DNA of 64,000 nucleotides, taken from positions 1 to 64,000 of the forward strand of contig JAJQDT010000044.1 of NCBI GenBank assembly GCA_021202075.1, read 5' to 3'. A program made the translations under genes and the position numbers. Each line of letters begins with the position of its first letter. The first letter of the stretch is position 1. Shown piece by piece: positions 18,762 through 28,197 of this stretch. The stretch is from Lachnospiraceae bacterium. Lineage in GTDB: Bacteria; Bacillota; Clostridia; Lachnospirales; Lachnospiraceae. The notes under the pieces are model-generated. The model did not search any database and was not told the DNA's origin. It saw nothing but the letters and a program-made list of their open reading frames with translations.

Positions 18762-20021
18762 ATGAAGAAGAGATGGGTAAGCATTATAATGTGCGCAGCG
18801 ATGACGGCTTCGCTTACGGGTGGCCTTGCATGCAGCGCATCAGCAGATGACGCAGAGACGATTACGTTAATGTGCTGGTATGAAGAAAGTATGATGGACT
18901 CGGTGATCGACGCAATTAACGAACAGCTGGATGGGGAATACGTTGTAGAATACACCTATGTGGCTACCGCGAATTATAACGATGTTTTAAGTACACAGCT
19001 GGCGGCAGGAGAAGGACCGGATGTCATAGCGGATGGAGCGAATTTCCCGGCGCGAATTAAGGCGGGGAATCTGGTGGATATTACAGATACCGGGCTGACG
19101 GACGGATTCAGTGAAGATGGACTGGCACTGTGCACTGTAGACGGTAAAAATTATGGAATCCCATGTTATGGATGGTTTGCAGGAATTTACTATAATGCAG
19201 ATTTGTTTGAGCAGTGTGGGATAGAAGAGATTCCTACTACATGGGATGAGTTCCTGGATGTTTGTGCAACTCTTCAGGAGAACGGTATTCAGCCGTTGTC
19301 GCTTGGACTTGCAGACAGTGATAATGGATTACATTCCTTAACAGGATTCCTGGAAGCAAACTTTTATGAAACCTCAGAGGAGGGGAGAGAGTTTGATACG
19401 GAGTTTGCTGAAGGAGAAGCAACCATGTCCGGCACACTGAACGAAGCAGTTGAGAAGTGGATGCAGCTGGTAGACGATGGATATATCACTGCGGAGATGG
19501 TAGGAATATCTGGGACACAGGCAGAAGAACTGTTTATTAACGGAGAAGTTGCTATGTTCTACACCGGTCCATGGGAATATGACAAAATCTCGGAAGGTGG
19601 ATTCTCCTTTGGCGTAATGCCATTTTTAGGCGAAGCTGCGGACGATGCATATCTGGTAGGAGGACCGGCCGCAAGCTGGGGCATTAACGCAAATTCGGAA
19701 AATCAGGAAGGTGCCATGGCTGTTCTGGAAGCGATTGCTTCTGTGGAGGTACAGCAGGCATTTATAGATGAAAATTCGGGAGCCAGTACCTACAGAGAGG
19801 GTGTAACGGTGGAACTGCCAGATGAATATGAGGGAGTGGAAGATGTTCTGGAAGCAGGTAAAATCGCGTGCTGTTGGGATAGATGGAGTGTGAATATGCC
19901 TTCGCAGTCTTTGATTGATGAGATCAATTCGCAGTTACAGGGCCTGGTTGCCGGAGAACTGACGGTAGATGAATTTTTACAGGCATTGGATAGTAAGGCG
20001 GATTCTATTCGGTATGAGTAA
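18762..20021 (+). CDS. Carbohydrate ABC importer solute-binding protein (MalE/CUT1 type)
   Basis: An exported binding protein of 419 residues. It has a signal peptide with a basic start (MKKRW) and a hydrophobic core, and a cysteine at residue 24 in GGLACSAS, which may be a lipid attachment site although the box is not strict. The mature part starts with ITLMCWYEESMMDSVIDAIN and has family hallmarks (DVIADGANFPARI; GPWEYDKI) of CUT1 sugar-binding proteins. AAAGGAGAAAG precedes the ATG. The two permease genes follow after a structured spacer with a terminator. No ATPase is encoded nearby, so a shared MsmK-type ATPase elsewhere is likely. Confidence 0.9.
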   Translation: MKKRWVSIIMCAAMTASLTGGLACSASADDAETITLMCWYEESMMDSVIDAINEQLDGEYVVEYTYVATANYNDVLSTQLAAGEGPDVIADGANFPARIKAGNLVDITDTGLTDGFSEDGLALCTVDGKNYGIPCYGWFAGIYYNADLFEQCGIEEIPTTWDEFLDVCATLQENGIQPLSLGLADSDNGLHSLTGFLEANFYETSEEGREFDTEFAEGEATMSGTLNEAVEKWMQLVDDGYITAEMVGISGTQAEELFINGEVAMFYTGPWEYDKISEGGFSFGVMPFLGEAADDAYLVGGPAASWGINANSENQEGAMAVLEAIASVEVQQAFIDENSGASTYREGVTVELPDEYEGVEDVLEAGKIACCWDRWSVNMPSQSLIDEINSQLQGLVAGELTVDEFLQALDSKADSIRYE

Positions 20022-20047
20022 TTCTGAAAAGGTTGAGACTGGTAAAT

Positions 20048-20136
20048 CGGACAGGCGGAAAGTATTCTCGCCCTGCCCGCCGCGCCAGGCGAGTGCGGGG
20101 CAAGCCCGGCTTCTATATCCGCCTGTGTGCATATGA
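20048..20136 (+). repeat. Dispersed nested-hairpin element, copy A
   Basis: Between binding protein and permease genes. A first hairpin pairs CGGACAGG (20048-20055) with CCTGCCCG (20072-20079) with one mismatch. The linker CCGCGCC follows (20080-20086), then an outer stem AGGCG (20087-20091) / CGCCT (20120-20124) enclosing the inner hairpin GGGC-AA-GCCC, and finally GTGTGCATATGA (20125-20136). The linker and the last 12 bases are identical to the copy at 62.7 kb although the stems are not. Confidence 0.6.
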
Positions 20137-20138
20137 TG

Positions 20139-20167
20139 AAAGGGCTGCCCAAATGGCAGCCCTTTTT
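20139..20167 (+). terminator. Intra-operon intrinsic terminator between binding protein and permeases
   Basis: AAAGGGCTGCC (20139-20149) pairs with GGCAGCCCTTT (20155-20165) around a 5-base loop, followed by Ts. It lies directly upstream of the permease ribosome binding site. Partial read-through would give much more binding protein than permease, the ratio usually needed. Confidence 0.8.
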
Positions 20168-20183
20168 ACAGGAGGCGAAAGAA

Positions 20184-21074
20184 ATGAAATCCCATACAAG
20201 AGCAAAAAGTGAATTACCTTATATCCTCATGGGAACACCGGCAGTGGTTTTGTTTGCAATATTTTTTGTTGTCCCGTTGCTTTATACGGTGAGATACAGT
20301 TTTTATAATTGGACTAATTTTTCACCTGACATTACCTGGGCGGGGCTGACAAACTATAAGAAAATTTTTTCGGATTCTACAGTTTTGAGAGGCATTAAAA
20401 ATTCACTGGTATATGCTTTCTTTACAGTGACTTTTCAGAGCCTGATTGCCCTTCCGGTTGCTTCAGTTTTAAATACAAAATTCAGAGGGCGAAATTTTTA
20501 CCGCGCTGCTTTTTTCTGCCCGGCTGTGTTGAGTACACTGGTGGTAGGATACCTGTGGAAATATATCCTTTCCGCGGGGAATTCCGGATTAATTAATTCG
20601 ATATTGACCAGTTTTGGTTTAGAAACGATTAATTTCCTTGGAAATGGAAAGCTGGCGCTCGCGTCAATTATATTTACACAGGTATGGCAGTGGTTCGGAT
20701 GGTCTATGGTCATTTATCTTGGAAATCTGCAGAGCATTAATGCTGATCTCTATGAATCTGCTTCCATTGACGGAGCCAGCACATTCAGGAAATTCTGGCA
20801 TGTTACAATTCCGGGACTGGCACCGGCGATTAAAATCAATCTGGTGTCCGGCATGATTTCCGGATTAAAGGTGTTTGACGTGGTGCTGTCTATGACTGGG
20901 GGAGGACCGGCGCACAAGACAGATACGATCCTGCTTTTGATGTATTCGAAATTTTCAGATGGAAACTACGGTTATGCAGCAGCATTTGGCATTATGTTTT
21001 TGCTTGTCAGCATGGCATTGTCGGCAGTTCTGCTGGGACTTTTTGGAAAATGGGAAAGGAGATTGGGACAGTGA
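20184..21074 (+). CDS. Carbohydrate ABC importer permease (MalF/UgpA type)
   Basis: A six-helix permease with the CUT1 EAA-type loop (ESASIDGASTFRKFWHVTIP), which contacts the ATPase. The ATG at 20184 is chosen because AGGAGG lies at 20170-20175; the frame is open upstream to 20127 but that part runs through the terminator hairpin. Its stop overlaps the start of the next permease, so the two are made together. Confidence 0.92.
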   Translation: MKSHTRAKSELPYILMGTPAVVLFAIFFVVPLLYTVRYSFYNWTNFSPDITWAGLTNYKKIFSDSTVLRGIKNSLVYAFFTVTFQSLIALPVASVLNTKFRGRNFYRAAFFCPAVLSTLVVGYLWKYILSAGNSGLINSILTSFGLETINFLGNGKLALASIIFTQVWQWFGWSMVIYLGNLQSINADLYESASIDGASTFRKFWHVTIPGLAPAIKINLVSGMISGLKVFDVVLSMTGGGPAHKTDTILLLMYSKFSDGNYGYAAAFGIMFLLVSMALSAVLLGLFGKWERRLGQ

Positions 21075-21904
21075 CAAAGAACAATCGTATAAAGTTGTTG
21101 ATGATTTACTTCTTTATGACGCTGTTATTGATCCTGGTTATGATACCGATTTACTATCTGATTGTAACCACTTTTAAGACATCTGCGGAAGCGTCGGCTG
21201 CTCCCATGGCGTTACCGACATCGTTCGACCTGAGCGGTTATATTACCGCATTTAAAGCCATGCAATATCCGCGGGCTTTTAAGAACACATTGATTATTAC
21301 AGCGGGATCCGTGCTTGGGATTATTGTTACATCCGGAATGCTTGGATATGTGCTTAACAGAAAAAGTGACTATAAAATATCGAAACTGACATTTACGGTG
21401 ATTTTGGCGGGGATGCTGTTTCCGACACAGATGTCTATTCTGGGACTTTACAAGCTGATGCGCAGCCTTGGCCTGATGAACAAATTGATTGGTGTTATTT
21501 TGCTTGATATAGCCGGGAATATCCCTTATGCGACGTTTATGTTTAGAAGCTTTGTTTCAACCATACCAAAAGAATTGGAGGATGCCGCACATATAGATGG
21601 CGCAGGAACATTTCTTACATACTGGAAGATTACGTTTCCCTTGATGAAACCAATCGTGGCTACAATTGCTATTCTTGACGCACTGACCATCTGGAATGAT
21701 TTCCTTGGGCCGCTTTATTTTTTACAGCGCAGGGAAAACGATGTTCTTCTGCAGGAAATCTACCGGAATGTGGGACAGTTTTCGACTGACTGGACCAGCT
21801 TGTTCCAGATGCTGGTTTTAGGCGCGTTGCCCCTTCTTCTGTTTTATCTCTTTATGCAGCGCTTTATTATAGGCGGAGTTATGAGTGGCTCGGTGAAGGG
21901 ATAA
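21071..21904 (+). CDS. Carbohydrate ABC importer permease (MalG/UgpE type)
   Basis: The second CUT1 permease, with six predicted helices and the EAA loop (EDAAHIDGAGTFLTYWKITFP). I start it at GTG 21071, which overlaps the upstream stop (GTGA) and has AAAGGAGA at a good distance; an in-frame ATG at 21050 would sit on top of that site. It forms the importer with the products of 18762 and 20184. Confidence 0.9.
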   Translation: MTKNNRIKLLMIYFFMTLLLILVMIPIYYLIVTTFKTSAEASAAPMALPTSFDLSGYITAFKAMQYPRAFKNTLIITAGSVLGIIVTSGMLGYVLNRKSDYKISKLTFTVILAGMLFPTQMSILGLYKLMRSLGLMNKLIGVILLDIAGNIPYATFMFRSFVSTIPKELEDAAHIDGAGTFLTYWKITFPLMKPIVATIAILDALTIWNDFLGPLYFLQRRENDVLLQEIYRNVGQFSTDWTSLFQMLVLGALPLLLFYLFMQRFIIGGVMSGSVKG

Positions 21905-22021
21905 TGCATAATTGGCGTATAGTCCGCGAGGCAGATGGTCTGTGTCCACCTGCTCAGAATAATCACAGAAATTTTTGGAAAAACCGATAACAGAGAAGCA
22001 AAAAATGAGGGAGATATTAGA

Positions 22022-23974
22022 ATGCAGATGGCAGAGATAATGTTTGCAATCCGGACGGATGAGGAAGGGCATCTTACTTTTCTTGGACATAAAAAGGATC
22101 CCGATCGGATGAACTGGGTAGATGGAAACAGAAAATGGGGAACAATACAATGTCCGTCCAATGTGAGCGCAGACTGTACGCGGCAAATAAAGCAAAACGG
22201 TATGCTGGAGGAAGTATATTTATTCAGGAATACGTCCGCATTTCCGATATTTTTGAAAAAAACGGATTTGGGAATCTATACAACTTTTAATGATGACTAT
22301 GAATGTTCCGAAATCTGTATGAAGCAGCGCTGTCATACACATATTTTCTGCGGGGGAGAAGGCTCATATGTGATGGCGCTCAGAATGGGCGGACAAGGCC
22401 CGCACCTGGGACTCAGGATGACCTGCGGCGGGTTGTCTGGCTACAGTGTAGAACGTCAAAGCAAAGCCAGCGAAAAATGGAAGGTAGTGAGCAACGATCG
22501 GGGCGATTTTATTATGCATCCGTACATACCGCTGCTGGCTCCGGGCGAAACCGTTACAATCGGGTGGGAGCTTTTCTGGTTTGATAAGCCGGAAGATTTT
22601 GAATTCAAACTGGCAGAGGGGCGCTATACTCCGGTAATTCTTGCGCAGCAATGTACTTATTTCACAGGAGAAAAAATATCCTTTGATGTGCTTTGCGGTG
22701 AGCGTGTCAGTGAGTCTCTTATTCATATTTTTTGCGATCAGGAGGAAAAGAAATTTTCAATCAGGAATGAGGATGAATTCCTGAGGCTGCATTGTACTTT
22801 CGAAGCATCAGGAACGGGCGAACATGAGATAGAAGTTATCATAAAAGATAAAAAAACAAAAGCTTTATTTTATGTATCGCCAGACCTGAGGAAGCTGGTG
22901 AGAAAACGTTGTGAATTTATAGCAGCCAGACAGCAGTATCATGGAAAAGCGAAATCGCTTAATGGTGCATATCTTATATATGATAATGAGGAAAACCGGC
23001 TTTATTATAATCATAGCTGGCATGATCACAATGCTGGAAGAGAGCGTCTGGGAATGGGGGCTTTAATTGCACTCTGGCTTCAGAAAGAAGAAGATAAATT
23101 TTTGCAGGATAGCCTGATGCAATATAAGGAATATGTTTATCGGGAATTATATGATCAGAAGAGTGGGACTGTATTTAATGATATTGGCAGAAGCCAGGAA
23201 ATACACCGATTATATAACTTTCCATGGATGGCGATATTTCAGCTTGAACTTTATAACCTTACAAAGGAAAAAAACTATCTGAACGATTCCTTTCAAACTA
23301 TGAGACGGTATTATTTGAATGGCGGAGTTGAATTTTATGCGATTGGAATTCCGGCAGAGGATTTATTTTGTACTTTGAAAAAAGCAGGCATGGAAAAGGA
23401 GGCGGAGGAATTCAGGAAATGGTTCCTCTGCCAGGCTGATTATATCTTTAAAAACAGCATTGCCTATCCACCGTCTGAGGTGAATTATGAGCAGAGCATT
23501 GTTGCCCCAGCAGTCAGCATTCTGCTTCAGGGCTTTTCTTTATCCGGAGAAGAACGGTATCTGAAAGAAGCCGAAAAACAATTGTCTGTACTTCGCCTTT
23601 TTCATGGGCGGCAGCCGAATTACCTGCAATTCGAAAATGCAATTCGGCACTGGGATGGTTACTGGTTCGGAAAACATCAGTTATTGGGAGATACCTATCC
23701 GCATTATTGGAGTGCGTTATCCGGCGTTGCGTTTCTGCAGTATGCGGATATCACTGCAGACAGCAAGTATCTTGAACTGGCCAGGGCTTCATTTCGAGGG
23801 TGTCTGAGCCTGTTTTCGGAATATGGGGAGGCTTCCTGCGCGATGATTTTTCCTGAAATGGTAAATGGAGAAAAGGCACATTGCCATGATCCATGGGCGA
23901 ATGATCAGGACTGGGCTCTTTATTTTGTGTTGAAATCGGAAAAACTAAATTTATGGAGGAAAGACTATGAATGA
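22022..23974 (+). CDS. Uncharacterised protein, probably an (alpha/alpha)-barrel carbohydrate-active enzyme
   Basis: I do not recognise a named family with confidence. The N-terminal ~310 residues look beta-rich; the C-terminal ~330 are helical with regularly spaced Trp/Tyr/His motifs (YNHSWHDHNAGRERLG, NFPWMAIFQLELY, TYPHYWSALSGVAFLQYA, HDPWANDQDWALYFVL), as in six-hairpin glycosidases and lyases. No signal peptide is present. The ATG at 22022 has GAGGGAGA at 22007-22014. The gene lies between the importer permeases and the GH112 phosphorylase, overlapping the latter by 8 bp, which suggests a role in breaking down the same imported oligosaccharide. Confidence 0.6.
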   Translation: MQMAEIMFAIRTDEEGHLTFLGHKKDPDRMNWVDGNRKWGTIQCPSNVSADCTRQIKQNGMLEEVYLFRNTSAFPIFLKKTDLGIYTTFNDDYECSEICMKQRCHTHIFCGGEGSYVMALRMGGQGPHLGLRMTCGGLSGYSVERQSKASEKWKVVSNDRGDFIMHPYIPLLAPGETVTIGWELFWFDKPEDFEFKLAEGRYTPVILAQQCTYFTGEKISFDVLCGERVSESLIHIFCDQEEKKFSIRNEDEFLRLHCTFEASGTGEHEIEVIIKDKKTKALFYVSPDLRKLVRKRCEFIAARQQYHGKAKSLNGAYLIYDNEENRLYYNHSWHDHNAGRERLGMGALIALWLQKEEDKFLQDSLMQYKEYVYRELYDQKSGTVFNDIGRSQEIHRLYNFPWMAIFQLELYNLTKEKNYLNDSFQTMRRYYLNGGVEFYAIGIPAEDLFCTLKKAGMEKEAEEFRKWFLCQADYIFKNSIAYPPSEVNYEQSIVAPAVSILLQGFSLSGEERYLKEAEKQLSVLRLFHGRQPNYLQFENAIRHWDGYWFGKHQLLGDTYPHYWSALSGVAFLQYADITADSKYLELARASFRGCLSLFSEYGEASCAMIFPEMVNGEKAHCHDPWANDQDWALYFVLKSEKLNLWRKDYE

Positions 23975-26268
23975 CACGCAAAGAGGAGGTTTCACCCTGC
24001 CAGGAGAATCCGGATATGAACAGCTGACTTTAAATATGGCAAAAAAATGGGGAGCGGATGTCATTCGGGACAGTGACGGTACAGCACTTTCGGATGAAAT
24101 TGTACACGCAGGCTATGGGATTTATTCAACCATCTGTATTATACGTGATCACAATGAGTGGGCGAAGAAAAATCCGGACAAGCTGCAGCAGACCTTTCTG
24201 TGCACGCCCCCGGCAATAGCTGTGCCAAAGAGTAAGTCGGTAGAAACGGGTACAGGTGATAGTTTGACAGTTGCAGGACAGGATAATGCGATAGCTGAAG
24301 GAAGAACCTGCGATTTGACCATTCGCTTGATGGAAAGTTTTTTTAAGGAGCAGTTCCGCGTCAATGATAGTGAAACGGCAATGAAATACTGGGAGGTCTA
24401 TGACCGGACGACGAATCAGAAGATAGAGACGGCGCAAGGAAGTGTCTCCGCACAAAGTGCGGCTTCTGGCACGCTTGACAGTGTACTACTATCACCCAAA
24501 GAGCAGACTTTTTGGAAGTATGACCGGAAGAACGTCAGTGTGACGATTCGAAATGCTGTGCCGTTCCACCGATATACAGTCAGCTTTCTGGCTTACCGGA
24601 TCTGGGAAGAGATTTCTATGTACAATCACACGACCAATCACTGGGACAAGGAGCATCTGATGCAGATCGATCCCAGATATCCTGAGACGCAGGAGTACAT
24701 GCTTGGCTGGATGGAGGAATGGTGCGAGACGCATCCGGACACGACCGTGGTTCGATTTACATCGATGTTCTATAACTTCGTCTGGATTTGGGGGAGCAGT
24801 GAGCGGAACCGGAACCTGTTTACTGACTGGGGTTCCTATGATTTTACGGTCAGCACTCTTGCACTGGATGAATTTGAAAAGAAATATCGCTATGCCATGA
24901 CCGCAGAGGATTTTATCAATAAAGGAATGCTGCATGTCACGCATATGCCTGGTAATCAGAAGAAAAAAGACTGGATGGAATTTATCAATGACTTTGTCAT
25001 TTCTTTTGGCAGGAAGCTGATTGATATTGTGCATTCTTATGGCAAAAAGGCTTATGTATTTTATGATGACAGCTGGGTAGGCGTAGAACCATACAATGGA
25101 CGCTTTGGAGAATTTGGCTTCGACGGTCTGATAAAATGCGTATTTTCCGGATTTGAGGCGAGGCTCTGTGCAGGAGTCGAAGTTCCGGTTCATGAGCTTA
25201 GGCTTCATCCATATCTGTTTCCGGTGGGGCTGGGTGGTGCGCCGACCTTCGCGGAGGGCGGAAATCCGACTCTGGATGCTAAAAAGTACTGGAACAGCGT
25301 GCGGCGTGCGCTGCTTCGTGCGAGAATAGACCGGATTGGACTGGGCGGCTATCTGCATCTGGTCGAAGGTTATCCGGATTTTTGTGATTATATTGAAAAA
25401 GTGACGGACGAGTTCCGTCTGATCCGTTCCTTCCATGATGCCGGAAAGCCATACAGCATCCGGACAAAAGCAGCAGTGCTGCACAGCTGGGGAGCGCTCC
25501 GCTCCTGGACGCTGTCCGGGCATTTTCATGAGACGTACATGCACGACCTGATTCATATTAACGAGGCGCTCTCCGGGCTGCCGGTGGATGTTTCTTTCCT
25601 TTCATTCGAGGATGTGAAAAACGGCGCTCTTTCGAATGTGGACGTCGTTATCAACGCGGGCTGCGCAGGCAGTGCGTGGAGCGGCGGCGATGCATGGAAA
25701 GATGAAGAACTGGTAACCATCCTGACACAGTGGGTTTACGAGGGCGGCACTTTTCTTGGTGTAAACGAGCCCTCAGCGGCAGAGGGCGGCGATACCTTTT
25801 TCCGTATGGCTCATGTGCTCGGCATTGATGAGGATACCGGCGCAAGAGTATGCCATGGTAAATGGACTTTCCAGGCATATGACAGCGATGGACTTTTGCC
25901 GGACGGTGTAACGCTTGTGGCAAAGGAAAATCGTTATCTGACAGATGGTACTGCTGGCGGATGGCGAAAAACCACTTGTGACAATACACGAATTTGGGAA
26001 GGGAAAAGGGATTTATCTGGCATCCTTCCAGGTCAATCCGGCAAATACGAGGATGCTGTACCAGCTGATCCGATATGCAGGCGGCGAGGGAACGACGGGG
26101 CTTTACATGACAGATAACCTGTATACGGAATGTGCATGGTATCCCGAGAGCGGAAGGCTGGTGGTGATCAATAACAGTGACAAAGAACAGCCTGCAACCA
26201 TTCCAACGAAGACTGGAGACAGGACGGTGACGGTTGCACCTTATGACATGGTTTTAATAGAAATATAA
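23967..26268 (+). pseudogene. GH112 galactosyl-hexosamine/rhamnose phosphorylase, frameshifted near the 3' end
   Basis: The protein matches family GH112 (1,3-beta-galactosyl-N-acetylhexosamine phosphorylase, or galactosyl-rhamnose phosphorylase), which splits imported disaccharides with phosphate into galactose-1-phosphate and the second sugar. Family landmarks are FYDDSWVGVEPY with the catalytic Asp, FSGFEARL, FPVGLGGAPTFAEGGNP and RIDRIGLGGYLHL. The first frame runs from 23967 to a stop at 26117 but loses family-like sequence after about 25945. The expected ending (VLLADGEKPLVTIHEFGKGK to the stop at 26268) continues in the next frame. One inserted base or two missing bases between 25942 and about 25970 explains it. 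The break removes the last ~110 residues, not the active site. A sequencing error is possible. The start overlaps the upstream gene and has GGAGGAAAG. Confidence 0.8.
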
Positions 26269-26482
26269 AAGCTGGATTTTGTTAAAAAAACGAAACATAG
26301 CAGCTTGTAAGCACGTGGATAAGAACACATTTTAAACACGATTATCTTTTATAATTTAATTTGCCAAAGGAGAGCGGAGAAAAATATGCCGGTTGGATGC
26401 AAATGTAAAGCATTTGCATTCTGAGTGAGAAGAGATTACAAATAGATTTTGCGGCGATTTCTGCCCGATATGGAGGACTCTT

Positions 26483-27220
26483 TTGGGAATTGTTATTGTC
26501 ATGGAATTTGATGATGAGAATAAGTCTGTTGTTGACGATATTATAAATCTCTTGAAGAAAGATTTTCGGGTGTTGAGTACGGATGAACAGAAAGTATTCA
26601 TGGAATACGCATTGTCCGGCAGCCCTTATTACAAGATGTATGTGGTTGCTGTTGGGACAGGGATGCGTTCCGGCGAACTCCGGGCTTTAGAATGGGATGA
26701 TGTTGATTTTAAGAACAAGCTGGTACATGTGACAGGTACTTTAAAGTTCCGTAAGGGGGATGGATACTTCAAGGATACGCCCAAATCTGCATCCAGTGAT
26801 CGCGAAATCCCAATGCTTGACGAAGTATACAAGATTCTGAAGGAACAGCGGAAAGAGCAGCTGGAGAACCGCACGCTGCTGGGAGAGGCCTGGCAGCCTC
26901 AGGAGGGGCTTGAGAATCTGGTTTTTACAAGTCCATATCATAGAAAGGGCTACGGGCTGCCGGTTGGAGAAGCTGTCCTGAATGTAGACATGAAGAAGAT
27001 CGTAAAACGGATTAATGCCGCCGGCATCGAATTCGAAGAAATCACCCCACATACTCTCCGCCACACTTTCGCGACCAGGGGCCTTGAGAATGGAATCCCG
27101 CCGAAAGTCATGCAGGAACTGCTTGGCCACACGTCAATCACGATGACTCTGGACATTTACAGCCACGTGCTGCCAGATACGAAGGCAAGCGAAATTCAGA
27201 AAATTGCAAATATGTTCTGA
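26483..27220 (+). CDS. Tyrosine recombinase/integrase, catalytic domain only (probable remnant)
   Basis: The sequence holds the catalytic domain of a Tn916/phage-type integrase with all key residues: Arg in GTGMRSGELRALEW, the HTLRH motif, His in LLGHTS and the tyrosine nucleophile in DIYSHV. At 245 residues it is much shorter than the usual ~380-400. The N-terminal arm-binding domain and most of the core-binding domain are missing. Translation could start at TTG 26483, which has GGAGG seven bases upstream, or at ATG 26501. No excisionase, relaxase or phage genes are nearby, so I read this as the scar of a lost element. Confidence 0.75.
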   Translation: MGIVIVMEFDDENKSVVDDIINLLKKDFRVLSTDEQKVFMEYALSGSPYYKMYVVAVGTGMRSGELRALEWDDVDFKNKLVHVTGTLKFRKGDGYFKDTPKSASSDREIPMLDEVYKILKEQRKEQLENRTLLGEAWQPQEGLENLVFTSPYHRKGYGLPVGEAVLNVDMKKIVKRINAAGIEFEEITPHTLRHTFATRGLENGIPPKVMQELLGHTSITMTLDIYSHVLPDTKASEIQKIANMF

Positions 27221-27824
27221 GAGATACAAGGTGTCTGCTGTATGGCAGGCACTTTGTTTTATCAGATTAAAGGTGATAAAACAGTCACTTTGAACCGGTC
27301 AGGATGCATATTTATGCATTGCTCACTGAGAATATACAGGAAAAATGCATGGGGTAAAATACGGTTTATGCGGTATGCGATTTGTTGGAAAAGCATTAGA
27401 AAATCTGGATGAAGGCTGCCAGACCCAATGGAAAAAAATCGATTTTCATTCGAAAAACAGTTTCGAAAAACCTCCAGAAAATTCATGAAATGTATAAATA
27501 TTCATTTTTCTGCATACCCAAGTGGTGTACAAATGGTGTACGGCCTTTTTGGACCGGTCTCATTTTGAATGAGAGAATCGCCCCCCGAAATGCCAAAAAA
27601 CCCAGTATTTAAGCCAAAGTGAAGACCCCGGTAGGGGAGCTACCGGGGCCTTCGAGGGGAGTATAAATAATTAATAAGGGGTTTGTAAAAAAAATTGTTT
27701 GAAGGGTAAATTCTTTTTACGAGGATGATTATAATATAGTTTCCAAAAAAATGCAATACATATTTTTAAAATTTCCTGGAAATACTACGAGCGTAACAAA
27801 AAATAAGACCAGGAGGTATTAGCA
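27221..27824. other. Non-coding stretch downstream of the integrase remnant
   Basis: No credible gene is seen in 604 bp. Two points stand out. TGGTGTAC is repeated at 27523-27530 and 27534-27541 with an 11-bp period. A perfect 9-bp hairpin CCCCGGTAG / CTACCGGGG lies at 27626-27648 but lacks a T-run. The last 170 bp are AT-rich and probably hold the promoter of the next small gene. An attachment site of a former element could lie here but cannot be defined from one copy. Confidence 0.4.
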
Positions 27825-28046
27825 ATGGCTAAGAACACAACAGAAAATACGACTTCGAACACGCAGGAGCAGAACAGCGCTCAGAACACAAACCAGTCAA
27901 ACAGCGCGAAGAATACGAGTCAGCAGAACAGACAGCAGAACAAGTCCAGAAATTCCTCGAAGGATTGCGGCAGCGACAGCACTTCGGAGCGGGACAGTTA
28001 CGAAAAGGATTGTGACTACGAGAAAAACTGCGGTTCCAGATATTAA
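27825..28046 (+). CDS. Small N/Q/S/T-rich disordered protein of unknown function
   Basis: A 73-residue protein with a strong ribosome binding site (AGGAGGT) and its own terminator downstream, so probably real and well expressed. The first ~48 residues are almost only N, Q, S, T, K and A; the C-terminal part switches to charged D/E/K/R/Y with three cysteines (KDCGSD, KDCDYEKNC). No signal peptide or membrane segment is present. It resembles gamma-type small acid-soluble spore proteins only in composition and lacks their repeat. I cannot assign a function. Confidence 0.7.
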   Translation: MAKNTTENTTSNTQEQNSAQNTNQSNSAKNTSQQNRQQNKSRNSSKDCGSDSTSERDSYEKDCDYEKNCGSRY

Positions 28047-28125
28047 AGAATCAGCAGCGGAGACTTCGGTATGGAACAATCGTGCCGTTGAGGCTTTTGG
28101 CACGAATGAATCGTTCACCGGAAAG

Positions 28126-28153
28126 GAGACGGCGGTTTTGCCGTCTCTTTTTT
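28126..28153 (+). terminator. Intrinsic terminator after the small N/Q-rich gene
   Basis: GAGACGGC (28126-28133) pairs perfectly with GCCGTCTC (28140-28147) around GGTTTT, followed by six Ts. Confidence 0.88.
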
Positions 28154-28197
28154 GCAGCCACTGTCATATCTTAATAATAAAAAGGAGATGTGGCCGG

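Noticed and set aside
25955-25972. Programmed frameshifting in the GH112 gene
   Set aside because: The shift needed is +1, the CGA-AAA-ACC stretch would favour -1, and no stimulatory structure or rare-codon stop is seen; mutation or sequencing error is simpler.
26397-26419. Perfect 9-bp palindrome ATGCAAATG / CATTTGCAT upstream of the integrase as a seventh nested-hairpin copy
   Set aside because: It is a plain hairpin without outer stem, unpaired strand or conserved linkers.
27626-27648. Intrinsic terminator at the CCCCGGTAG hairpin
   Set aside because: The stem is perfect but no T-run follows on either side, so I list it only as a hairpin in the spacer.
27825-28046. Gamma-type small acid-soluble spore protein
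   Set aside because: Only the N/Q-rich composition is shared; the characteristic repeated EFASET-type segment is missing.
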